Notes under the pieces: generated by a model
Seen by the model: only the letters and a program-made list of their open reading frames with translations
What the model was told of the DNA's origin: nothing
The model's database searches: none
Shown: piece after piece, positions 11,201-19,034 of the stretch
Layout of the letters: each line of letters starts with the position of its first letter
Position numbering within the stretch: the first letter of the stretch is position 1
From: Culex pipiens pallens
Lineage: Eukaryota > Arthropoda > Insecta > Diptera > Culicidae
DNA length: 64,000 nucleotides
Direction of reading: 5' to 3'
Assembly: GCF_016801865.2 (NCBI RefSeq)
Contig: NC_068938.1
Span: forward strand, 53,850,950-53,914,949
Program-made: the position numbers and the translations under genes

Positions 11201-14200
11201 CTTTTTGTAGATGGGACACACGACACCATCCATCCATTCCTCCGGTAGCTTCTCCTCCTCCCAGATCTTGGAGATCACGCAGTGAAGCGCCCTCGCCAGT
11301 TTCTCTCCTCCATATTTGAAGAGCTCACCGGGTAACCGATCCTTGCCGGCAGCTCTGTTGTTCTTCAGCTTCCTGATCTCCCTCTTCACCGTCTCCAGAT
11401 CAGGCACTGGGAACTGTTCATCAGCTGCGGGCGCTCCAAAGTTGACTCCAACGCCGTCTCCGTCCGCTTCATCGCCGTTGAGGTGCTCGTTGAAGTACTG
11501 CTTCCACCTTTCCAACACCTCGCTCTTGTTTACGATCAGGTTTCCACCGTTGTCCCTGCACACGTCGGCTCGCGGCACGAAGCCTTTGCGGGACCGGTTC
11601 ACCTTCTCGTAAAACTTCCGCGTTTCATTAGCTCGGAATAGCTGCTCCATTTCCGCACAATCTCGGTCTTCTTGCTGGCGCTTCTTAAGCTTGAAGACCG
11701 CGACCTGCCGATTCCGAGCCTGCCGGTACCGTTCCACGTTCCCTCTCGTCGCCTTGTGCAGCTTCCTGTCGTAGGCTGCCTTCTTCTCGGCGGTAATCCG
11801 CTGGCACTCGTCGTCGTACCAATCGTTTCGACTGACTCGGATCGCACTACCCAGTGTGGCTTCCGCTGCACTGCCGATGGCTGAGCGTATGCGACTCCAA
11901 CCATCTTCGAGCGAGGCTGCGCCAAGTTCCTCCTCACCTGGCAGATTCGCTTCAAGCTGCTGCGCGTAACTGTGGGCCACATCTCCGTTCTGCAGACACG
12001 CGGTGTTGAACGGAGGGGCCCGCCGGCTTCGGCGTTGGTTGAACACCGTCGACAGCTTTGAGCGCATGTCAACTCCAACTAGGTAGTGGTCCGAGTCAAT
12101 ATTCGCACCGCGAAAGGTGCGTACGTTTGTTACGTCCGAGAAGAATCGGCCGTCGATCAGAACGTGGTCGATTTGCGTTTTCGTCCGTTGATCAGGCGAT
12201 GTCCAGGTGGCTTTATGGATGTCCTTGCGTGGGAAATAAGTGCTTCTAACCACCATTCCACGAGAGGCTGCGAAGTCGATGCAGCGTTGGCCGTTGTCGT
12301 TCGTGACCATGTGTAGGCTTTCCGGGCCTATAGTTGGTCGAAACATTTCCTCTCTGCCGAACCGAGCGTTCATGTCCCCAATGACGATTTTCACATCTTG
12401 ACGCGGACAGCTGTCGTACTCCTCCTCCAGCTTCGCGTAAAATGTTTCCTTTTCGTCATCGAGTCTTTCTTCGTGGGGGCAGTGCACGTTGATAACGCTA
12501 TAGTTAAAGAACCGGCCTCGTATTCTTAACTTGCACATCCGCTCGCTGATGGCCGTGAAGCCGAACACGCGATCCTGCATCTTACCCCTCACGATAAAGC
12601 CGGTACCCAGCTTCTTGTCCGTGCCGCCGCTCAGAAAGAATCTGGAATTGGTCTGCTGACCTGGCCAGTCCAGCACCTGCTTCTCCTCCAAGGACACCTC
12701 CTGCAGTGCAACAACATCGAAGTTGCGAGGTTGCAACTCATTCGCCAAAGCGAGTTCGAAACCCAGAAAGTTTAGGGACCTGCAGTTCCAAGAACCGAGT
12801 CGCCAATCGGTGATCTGCTTTTCAATGGGCTTCTGCCGTTTGTTCCGGATATCCAATCTTCTTGCCATTCGCGATCCTCGTTTTCGGTAGGCAGCCTTAT
12901 CAGGACTGCGCTACCTAGTCTCGGGGTGGAGAACCACCTAAGGGCTATCGAGACCTAGCCCCGGTTTTCTCACGACACCGTAACGTGGCTTTTATCTCGA
13001 AGCCTAACGGTCTTCATACCCGGAAGAGGACGTCTTCTGTGTGTGTAAATGCGTTTCACTACTCGCACGATGTTTCACAATATTAAAATTTAATTAAATA
13101 TTTTTTCACACTCTCGGCACACCGCGCGCGGTTTCGACAAGTGTGCGTATACGCAGTCGACACAATAGCACTGCCACTGCCCAGTCAAATCAATCCGAAT
13201 TCTGAAACGGAATCTAATTAGAATCGTATACAAATTCCGTTTCAAACGCAACAACCGGTTCGAACACGGAACCGGTTGTTGCGTTTTAAACGGAATTTGT
13301 ATACGATTCTAATTAGATTCCGTTTCAGAATTCGGATTGATTTGACTGGGTGGTCTTGTTGCTAGACCACACTTCGCCCTTTGTTCTGCCTGTTTATCCC
13401 GCGACGACGACGATGGATGGCAAAACTAAATTCACTTTTATTGCCCGGCCATCGACTGCGGGCCAATTATAACACACGATGCCGGTTCGCGACGCACTTC
13501 GGCGATGATTAATCACACTTTCGGCCACGACGGAACGGAAAATCGGTGGTTCTTGGGTCACTTTCGCGGAGCTCTATCGAAGTGCAATAACAACGCGCGA
13601 CGCACGCACACACACATTGACATTCAATTAAAGCTAATTAAAAGCGTTTTCAACTGAAATGGGGTGATAAATAGCTCAATAAGAAGTGAGCAAGCAAGTT
13701 TCTATCAAAAGTTTTGCAATATTAGTTGTTTAAATAGTAAAAATCAACAAATTGGATGGAGTTAGGAGCGAGTACTTAACCTGCCAAACATACGAGAATT
13801 TCCCCTACTTTAAAAAATACGGTATTTTGTGAAAATGTTAGTATTTATGATTTAAAACTTACTACATTATCAAAAAATTATTCTAAGCGAATGCATTGAT
13901 AATTTAACATGGTATAGATGGATTAAGTCAATTTAACAAAGATTTAAAAAATGAGGTATCGTCCGTTATCGGCGATAAGATTATCGCCGATAGAATTATC
14001 GAAATAACGATAACGATAACGTCGGGACGATAACGATAACCATTATCGTTATCGTTAGACGATAATATTATCGACGATAATTCCATCGATTAACAACCTT
14101 GGTAATAATCACCACGTACTAAACTCCACGATCTTTTTCCAGGTGGCCTTGCGACGTACCGCGCAGCGATCGTCCAGAACCAACACCTCGCCGTACTCGC

Positions 14201-15710
14201 TAAAAAACTTCACCTGGAGGAATTTATGCTGTACGCGCACGGATCGGACCTGTGCCACGAGCTGGAACTTCGCCACGCTCTGGCCAACTGCTTCGAAGCT
14301 CTGATGGGCGCACTCCTGCTGGACGGTGGCATCGAAACGGCCGATCGAGTCTTTGCGTACGCGCTCTTCCAGGAGGACGAAAGTCTGAGTAAGATTTGGA
14401 TCAACTATCCACCGCATCCGCTGCAGGAGCAGGAACCGCTCGGCGATCGGCACCACATCGAGTCGTTCGAGATGCTGAAGACGTTGACCAAGTTTGAGGA
14501 GTCGGTCGGGGTTTGCTTCAACCACATTCGGCTGTTGGCACGAGCGTTCACCGATCGATCGATCGGTTTTACTAACTTGACCTTGGGTTCGAATCAGCGG
14601 TTGGAGTTCCTTGGAGATACGGTGCTTCAGCTTATTTGTTCGGAATATCTGTACCGACACTTTCCCGAACATCACGAAGGTCATCTTTCGCTGCTGCGGA
14701 GCTCGCTGGTCAACAACCGAACCCAGGCCGTGGTCTGCGACGATCTCGGCATGACCTCGTACGCCGTCTACTCCAACCCGAAGGCGGACCTCAAAACGAA
14801 AGATCGCGCCGATTTGCTGGAAGCCTTCCTCGGTGCCCTGTACGTGGACAAAGGACTCGAACACTGCGAAACGTTCTGCCACGTGTGTCTGTTCCCTCGG
14901 TTGCAGGACTTCATCATGAACCAGGACTGGAACGACCCGAAGAGCAAGCTGCAGCAGTGCTGTCTCACGTTGCGCACCATGGACGGCGGCGAGCCGGACA
15001 TTCCGATCTACAAGGTCATCGAGTGCAACGGCCCGACCAACACGCGCGTATACACGGTCGCCGTTTACTTCCGCGGCAAGCGCCTAGCCTGCTCCAACGG
15101 CCACAGCATCCAGCAGGCCGAGATGAACGCGGCCAAGCAGGCGCTCGAAAACTCCAAGGATCTGTTCCCGCAGTTGGACCACCAAAAGCGCGTCATTGCG
15201 CAAAGCTTGAAGCGCCAAAAGGTGAGGACCGGTGACCGGTCCGACCACGAGCGACGCGATTCTTCCGACTCGGGCACGGACTCGTACCGGAAGCGACGCC
15301 GCAAGGTGGTGCCGGATTCGCCCCAACTGCCCAAACAGTACCAAGTCAAGAGCGACAGTGAAAGTGACGACTCGGAGCGGGAGCGAAGGCGACGGCGCGG
15401 CAAAAAGAAGGAACCTGCTCCGAAAGAGACAAGGCCAGCTGTTCCGTTGGTTGAGCAGTACGAAGCCCTGTCGGACGAGGCGGATATGGGACTGGAGGCG
15501 ATTTCGGAATCGGACGAGGATTTTGGTGGAGGAGGAGCAGCGACTGCGAAGAAGGAACATTCGAGCAGTTTGACGTCGCTCGTGAGCGCCGATGAGGACG
15601 AGTCCGCCGAAAAGGTGGACAAACCGGTGACTTTCGCCAACTCAGTGCAGATGTTCAAGGTGGAAGGATCTCCCTTCTCGTCGGATCTGGAATCCGGGGA
15701 GATTGAGTAG
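5227..15710 (+). CDS. drosha: Drosha, nuclear ribonuclease III (3 exons)
   Basis: Drosha cuts primary microRNA transcripts in the nucleus together with its partner Pasha/DGCR8. Exons are 5227-5844, 5905-7765 and 14143-15710; GT-AG sites keep phase and give 1348 aa, close to the usual fly length. The N-terminus is proline- and RS-rich (residues 1-200). The central domain includes DLWYNDPGEMNDGPLCRCS and PCYHFLPRFVRDLP. RNase III domain a has HNERLEFLGDAVVEF (about 797-811) and ANCFEALMGALLLDGG; domain b has NQRLEFLGDTVLQ (about 977) and RADLLEAFLGALYVDKG. Catalytic acidic residues are present in both. A double-stranded RNA-binding domain spans about 1092-1165. The acidic, RS-like tail (about 180 residues) is long. 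Intron 1 is 60 bp. Intron 2 is 6377 bp, splits domain a (phase 1, Gly827) and is full of transposons. Confidence 0.96.
5845..5904 (+). other. drosha intron 1 (60 bp)
   Basis: The donor TTG|GTAGGA and acceptor TTTCAG|GACTCG join in phase 0, giving FKL-DSEREAIL. Without this intron the two frames do not join. Confidence 0.85.
7988..8184. mobile_element. Palindromic MITE in drosha intron 2
   Basis: The ends are inverted copies: AAGGAGGTGTTAGACTATGA at the left and, reversed, AAGGAGGTATTATGCTATGG at the right. Both are followed by CAAACAA.CAAACTCG. The body also pairs (GACAGTTTGCC with GGCAAT.TGCCAAACTGTC). It has no coding capacity. The target duplication is unclear. Confidence 0.65.
8281..8460 (-). 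mobile_element. Jockey-type element, 3' end fragment
   Basis: The sequence TTTATTTGTGAATAATCAAG followed by TTTTGGTGTTCCTTTCAGCT resembles the 3' UTR of the Jockey copy at 1-70 (TTTGTGTGAATAAC and TTTGGTGTTCCTTGCAACT). It ends on the minus strand in a (GAATT)n tail at about 8277-8298. It is therefore a heavily 5'-truncated insertion. The right limit is approximate. Confidence 0.6.
9040..9790. repeat. Diverged tandem repeat inside the hAT-like element
   Basis: Roughly 5 diverged units of about 110-170 bp share GTTTTAGAGTTTTTTGAAT, ACAAAATACCGTATTTTT and GCAATATGGGTATCAAA. The last unit (about 9705-9790) is inverted. A further inverted piece (AAATACGGTATTTTGTGAAA) sits at about 13814 on the far side of the nested elements, as expected if these later split one repeat block. 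Confidence 0.7.
9878..12868 (-). CDS. RTE ORF: endonuclease and reverse transcriptase, intact
   Basis: A 996 aa polyprotein starting at ATG 12868 (MARRLDIRNKRQKPIEKQ). The AP endonuclease is N-terminal: LGSWNCRSLN, VVALQEV, IVIGDMNARFGRE, TWTSPDQRTKTQIDHVLID and DSDHYLVGVDM. The RT follows: NYRGITLINAAYKILSQIL, HHIFIDFKAAYDTVDREQLW, RRGQRQGDGLSCALFNIVLE and LAFADDIDIVARN. The C-terminus has GHETWTMRQEDERALGVFE and a GRLRWAGHVARMD motif common in RTE and related elements. No frameshift or stop is seen. It lies in an intron on the opposite strand to drosha, so it is not part of that transcript's coding sequence. Confidence 0.92.
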   Translation of the reverse strand: MARRLDIRNKRQKPIEKQITDWRLGSWNCRSLNFLGFELALANELQPRNFDVVALQEVSLEEKQVLDWPGQQTNSRFFLSGGTDKKLGTGFIVRGKMQDRVFGFTAISERMCKLRIRGRFFNYSVINVHCPHEERLDDEKETFYAKLEEEYDSCPRQDVKIVIGDMNARFGREEMFRPTIGPESLHMVTNDNGQRCIDFAASRGMVVRSTYFPRKDIHKATWTSPDQRTKTQIDHVLIDGRFFSDVTNVRTFRGANIDSDHYLVGVDMRSKLSTVFNQRRSRRAPPFNTACLQNGDVAHSYAQQLEANLPGEEELGAASLEDGWSRIRSAIGSAAEATLGSAIRVSRNDWYDDECQRITAEKKAAYDRKLHKATRGNVERYRQARNRQVAVFKLKKRQQEDRDCAEMEQLFRANETRKFYEKVNRSRKGFVPRADVCRDNGGNLIVNKSEVLERWKQYFNEHLNGDEADGDGVGVNFGAPAADEQFPVPDLETVKREIRKLKNNRAAGKDRLPGELFKYGGEKLARALHCVISKIWEEEKLPEEWMDGVVCPIYKKGDKLDCGNYRGITLINAAYKILSQILCRQLSPYARRFVGPYQAGFTGARATTDQIFCLRQILEKCREYNVPTHHIFIDFKAAYDTVDREQLWQIMHENGFPDKLTRLIKATLDGVMCHVRVSGDLAEPFGSRRGQRQGDGLSCALFNIVLEGIIRRAGIDTSGTVMNKSYQLLAFADDIDIVARNLETVTDVYTRLKVQARRVGLGMNTTKTKYMRGRGSKDVGPPSLTPLTVDGDEFVYLGSLVTADNDTSKEIRTRIFAGNRAYFGLRKTLTSDRVQRRTKLTMYKTLIRPVVLYGHETWTMRQEDERALGVFERKVLRTIYGGVQVSDGVWRRRMNHELHAFLEEPTIATQAKIGRLRWAGHVARMDESQPVRLLFDRAEPAGGTSRRAGKPRARWGDQVNGDIRKICNLGNWRVAAQDRERWKRLLATARVPGALC
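13180..13350. mobile_element. 171 bp near-perfect palindromic MITE
   Basis: The arms are about 80 bp each. The left starts CCCAGTCAAATCAATCCGAA and the right ends with its complement. The centre is CCGGTTCGAACACGGAACCGG. Only a few mismatches are visible (for example TTTCAAACGC against GCGTTTTAAA). It has no coding capacity. It lies inside the 5' region of the RTE element, so it inserted later. No clear target duplication was found. Confidence 0.8.
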
Positions 15711-15722
15711 AGTTTCTCAAAA

Positions 15723-15728
15723 AATAAA
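15723..15728 (+). promoter_or_regulatory. drosha polyA signal
   Basis: AATAAA begins 13 bases after the drosha stop codon. Another AATAAA lies at about 15790. The 3' UTR must be very short because RNase H1 converges at 15819. Confidence 0.6.
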
Positions 15729-15818
15729 GCTTCTTGACGACAGTCACATACTAATTATAAGAACTTGGAAAATAGTGTATTGTTAACTAAAATAAAAAGC
15801 CACTTATCAACAAACGGT

Positions 15819-16816
15819 TCAACGATTCGCTTTCTGTCTGCGGAACATTGCCGAACCTTCCCGGGCGAGCGCGTCCGCTCGTTCGTTCCCCAAAATGCCA
15901 CAATGAGCGTCGACGTGGTTCCACTTGATCTCGATGCTCTTGTCGGCCAACTCCCGGTCCAGCTCCTCAAAGTCGACCTGGTTCTTGACGGGCTTCCCCG
16001 TCGACAGCTTCCACGCGTTCCGCTTCCAACCGGGCAGCCATTTGGTTATGGAATCGATCAAAAACTTGGAATCTGTGTTGACGGTCAGTCTTTTGATGCC
16101 ATGCTGCTTGGCCAATCGAATCGCCAGCGAAGCCGCCTGGATCTCTCCGCAATTATTGGTCGCTCGTCCGCTAACCGGCTTGGAAGTGTTCAGCGCGTGT
16201 CCCTCGCCAAAGTAAACCCCCAGCCCGGCACAGGCCGCCGCCGTCCCATTGCCCTCGCACGACCCATCCGTGTAGACGTGCACGAACCCGTCCTCGTCCT
16301 GATGAAAGCTATAAATGCCGTACTTTTCCAGCTTCGTCACCGGCTTCACGCCGCTGTCCAGCTTCTTCCGCTTCGCAGGCAGTGGCGCAATCTCCACGGC
16401 CCTCCTCCCCGTTCCCGATCCCGACCCCCGCAGCTCATCCAGCTCCCGCTTCAACCCCTCGATTCTCGAGCAAGCCGCGTTGATCTCGTCGTAATTGTCA
16501 ATCAGAACCCGCACGGAATCCACCGGCGGAACCCCAGATTGAACATCGGCCCCCGCCGACGGCGAGTTACTTCCGCTGTCGGAAGCAGACCCGGAACCGC
16601 TTCCGTTCCCATGCTCCCGAACAAACGCGTCCGCCTGCTGGCGTGTTGGAAACTTTTTAAACTTGGCCCCCGTAAATCCGGTCACTTGCCGTTGGCATTC
16701 GGGCCTGCAAAAAAAAAACATTTTCAACTTCTGAAATCAAAAACAAAGCAAAAAACGGCTCACCAGGTCAGGTAAACTCCGGCGGCTCGTCCTCGTGCCA
16801 CGGCGTAGAACGGCAT
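15819..16816 (-). CDS. RNaseH1: Ribonuclease H1 (2 exons)
   Basis: RNase H1 cuts the RNA strand of RNA:DNA hybrids in nucleus and mitochondria. Exons are 16816-16764 and 16703-15819 (boundary G at 16704), joined TG|G (Trp) with donor GTGAGC and acceptor TTTTTTGCAG; the total is 312 aa. The joined start MPFYAVARGRAAGVYLTW leads into PECQRQVTGFTGAKFKKF, the N-terminal hybrid-binding domain. A Gly/Ser linker and a short coiled stretch follow. The C-terminal catalytic domain has the acidic set VYTDGSCEGNG, NNCGEIQAA, NTDSKFLIDS and HCGILGNERADALA. The open frame extends into the intron (MKMFFFCR), which is not the real start. The gene is convergent with drosha, 108 bp apart at the stops. Confidence 0.94.
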
Positions 16817-17126
16817 TTTGCGTGCTAGCGTCCGGATCAGACCCGGGATCATTCAAATGCAGGGACGAATTATGCGTAGAACCGGATGCGGACTGGAACG
16901 GTTTGGGAGAAAACAAGAGAAAGCTGCGTCCGAGCGGAACAGCTGACGAGTTTGTTTTGGAAAAAGTGGTCTTTGTTTTGGCGTTGAGCTGTCAGCTTGC
17001 ACGGTGATCTACGCTTGATAAAATTGGTGTAAAATTTGAACATAATTCAAACGAGAAGTCTGAAATGATTACATATTTAAAGACAAAACTAATTTGGGGT
17101 AAAATAAAAGTACTCTTGAAATGTAA

Positions 17127-17686
17127 TAAGGCTTTCTAGGCCCAGTAAAAAAATATAATTTAACTAAAAAATGATGAACTTCTCGTTACAGTGTCCTGAT
17201 GCAAACAATGATCGAGCTCGAGCTGTCACAGCCCTGTGAAGTATGTTGGCTGACATAAGGCTTTCTAGGCCCAGTGAAAAAAATATAATTTAACCTAAAA
17301 ATGATGAACTCCTCGTCACAGTGTCCTGATGCAAACAATGATCGAGCTCGAGCTGTCACAGCCCTGCGAAGTATGTTGGCTGACATATCGGGCGGTCAGT
17401 CAAAAAAACCAGCTAGAAGTCGCCTGACAAAAAAATTTTGATAGAAAGAGATAGGAAACCTGATGCAAACAACCCTCCAGCTGTAATGTAAACATACTTT
17501 GAATGTGTTGGTAATTTTCTGACTAGAAAGCCTTATATCGGGCGGTCCGTCTAAAAAACAAGCTTGAAGTCGCCTGACAAAAAACTTTTGCTATAAAGAG
17601 ATAGAAAATCTGATGCAAACAAACGTCCAGCTGCCATGTAAACATACTTTGAATGTGTTAGTAAATGTCTGACTAGAAAGCCTTAT
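17127..17686. mobile_element. TAAGGCTTTCTAG MITE with two internal tandem duplications
   Basis: TAAGGCTTTCTAG at 17127 and 17256 faces its complement CTAGAAAGCCTTA at about 17523 and 17674. Between them, a 129 bp unit is present twice (17127 and 17256; both contain TGATCGAGCTCGAGCTGTCA). A 150 bp unit is also present twice (from 17387 and 17537; both contain ATCGGGCGGTC and GAAGTCGCCTGACAAAAAA). Copies differ at scattered bases, so the duplications are not brand new. Confidence 0.7.
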
Positions 17687-17700
17687 CGAGCTGTCAAATC

Positions 17701-17777
17701 GCAACATGGAGTTAAACTTTCTGTGCAGTTGCCGTGAAGCTTTCCAAGGCTTTTCAAAAAGTTTAACTCCATGTTGC
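17701..17777. repeat. 20 bp perfect hairpin with 37-base loop
   Basis: The left arm 17701-17720 (GCAACATGGAGTTAAACTTT) is exactly complementary to the right arm 17758-17777. No target duplication is visible. It may be a tiny foldback element or a hairpin transcript. The large loop argues against a standard microRNA precursor. Confidence 0.6.
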
Positions 17778-18024
17778 ACGCACACACTCTCACTTTTAGG
17801 CTGGTATGCAGATCGGAAGGAAAGGGGTCAAGAACAGCTTTACGAACAGCAGAACAAAGGAGAGGGAACGATTTCTTGGGGCTTTTCTTCACCCTCTCTG
17901 GCTTGCTTTCGCTGCCGCTGCTGCCCATTTGATTTTTTTCTTGACCGATTCCTTCCGAAGTGCGTATACCGCTTTTAATTTCTCGATACCGTTTATGTGC
18001 AATAATCTATATGCAAAACAAATA

Positions 18025-18261
18025 CACTCAACCCCCGGTGGTTGGTCACTTTTTCATTGACACTTTTTTAGTTTGTACCCCGTTGGTTGGTCAAAGTCAA
18101 TCTAAAAAGTGACGAACTGTCACTTTTTACACGGCGCTCACGCACACTATCAAAACAAACGTTTGGTAGTGTGTGTGAACTCCGTGTAAAAGAGTTGTCA
18201 AACTAAAACGTGACCCTGTTCGTTTGACAACAGTTGGTGTCAAACCATCGGGGTTTGAGTG
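18025..18261. mobile_element. TA-flanked MITE, CACTCAA ends
   Basis: TA precedes CACTCAACCCCCGGTGGTTG (18025). TA follows the complementary end (18261), which reads CACTCAAACCCCGATGGTTT when reversed. The body forms a second hairpin (TACACGGCGCTCACGCACAC against GTGTGTGTGAACTCCGTGTA). 237 bp, no coding capacity. Confidence 0.8.
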
Positions 18262-18558
18262 TAGCACCAATCATGATAAATATTAATTTCAGTGTACGCT
18301 GCGCGCTTCTGAAATGCCAGAATGTGCCGTAGACATTGTTGCCAGCGATTTTCTGCACTTTTGGTGCAATAAAAACATACCTGGCAACAATGCCAGGCGG
18401 TTCTAATAAGAAGATCAACAAAAATGGGATTTGACAGCGCGCATTTGCTGAAAGTGCGGAGCGTCGTTTTGAGACTGGTTTGCCGCGTGTCTTATTTGGA
18501 AAATACGCGCAACTGTTACGTAATAAAAGAACGCTCCCTTACTATCAGCTTTCCTCTA

Positions 18559-18740
18559 GAGACCCTAAATAGGGAGACTGGTTTAAGCTTGCTAAATCGA
18601 TCTGGCAACGTATGTTTTGAGTTTGGCAACACTGATAAGTTTTGCTGGGCGTAAAGGCAAATGCTCGTTTGGATACGTCAAACTCGTGTCTGTTTGGGTA
18701 CGTCAAATTCACTTCGACCAGTCTCCCTATTTAGGATCTC
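18559..18740. mobile_element. TA-flanked MITE, GAGAYCCTAAATAGGG ends
   Basis: The inverted ends of about 24 bp are GAGACCCTAAATAGGGAGAC at the left and GAGATCCTAAATAGGGAGAC reversed from the right. TA lies at 18557-18558 and 18741-18742. 182 bp, ending about 300 bp before the mael start codon. Confidence 0.85.
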
Positions 18741-19034
18741 TACTTTCCTCAGGGTGTGGGTAAATTTTCCTCAATTCTGGGTAAAATTGAATAAGTGTAA
18801 ATTCGTCCAAATATCCGCATCGCGGCAAAATTTAACGAAACTTTTACCCCTTTTACCTGAATTTTCGTTCTCTTTCCCATTCATCGCTCATTTCGTTTCA
18901 AGTCGTTGACCTGTTCGGTTGTGTTGTTGCTCGCTCTCTCTCGTCGTTGAAATCCACGCGGATTTTTTTCACAACAAGAGATTCCGCCATTATTGTGACG
19001 ACGTTCGATACCGGCGCGTGAACCCGTTCTGAAA

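Larger units (their letters stand above)
9858..13616 (-). mobile_element. Full-length RTE-clade non-LTR retrotransposon
   Basis: The TSD TTGACATTCA occurs at 9848-9857 and 13617-13626. The 3' end, on the minus strand, finishes in a short TGGTATGGTATGGTATG tail, as RTE elements do, instead of polyA. The GC-rich 5' region (about 12870-13616) is presumably the internal promoter and 5' UTR, and is split by a palindromic MITE at 13180-13350. The single ORF is intact. The exact 10 bp TSD and intact ORF suggest a recent insertion. Confidence 0.88.
9797..13805. mobile_element. Possible TA-flanked element carrying the RTE
   Basis: The left end is TA|GGGGAA (9795-9802). The right end is TTCCCC|TA (13800-13807). 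Subterminal ATGTTGGCAGGT (left) matches ATGTTTGGCAGGT (right, reversed). Without the RTE the element would be about 240 bp, a typical TA-insertion MITE. The terminal identity is short, so this is a moderate call. Confidence 0.5.
8835..14101. mobile_element. hAT-like DNA element with nested insertions
   Basis: The ends are CAAGGTTGTTAACGATGAAA (8835) and, reversed from 14101, CAAGGTTGTTAATCGATGGA. The copies of GTAATAAT at 8827-8834 and 14102-14109 form an exact 8 bp target duplication, the hallmark of hAT transposases. The right subterminal region is built of CGATAA/TTATCG repeats. Without the nested block the element is about 1.5 kb and has no transposase, so it was mobilised in trans. Both ends lie inside drosha intron 2. 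Confidence 0.8.
7766..14142 (+). other. drosha intron 2 (6.4 kb, transposon-filled)
   Basis: The donor GAGG|GTAGGT (7766) and acceptor TTTTTCCAG|GTGGCC (14142) restore DLEEGGLATYRAAIVQNQ, a conserved Drosha stretch. The left part (7800-7990) has repeated GATTATCCGAAG-like motifs, probably remains of a pogo-like element. The rest is occupied by a small MITE, a Jockey 3' fragment and the nested hAT/TA/RTE block listed separately. Confidence 0.9.
16817..19034. other. Divergent spacer between RNase H1 and maelstrom
   Basis: About 2.2 kb that should hold both promoters. No conserved coding frame is seen. It contains four inverted-repeat structures (17127-17686, 17701-17777, 18025-18261, 18559-18740). 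A CT-rich stretch (18870-18950) and the mael 5' UTR precede the mael ATG. Confidence 0.5.

Noticed and set aside
15765..16775. 336-aa plus-strand ORF opposite RNase H1
   Set aside because: Antisense shadow of the RNase H1 exon, with no domain.
17701..17777. microRNA gene
   Set aside because: Stem only 20 bp with a 37-base loop; no evidence beyond pairing, so left as a hairpin.
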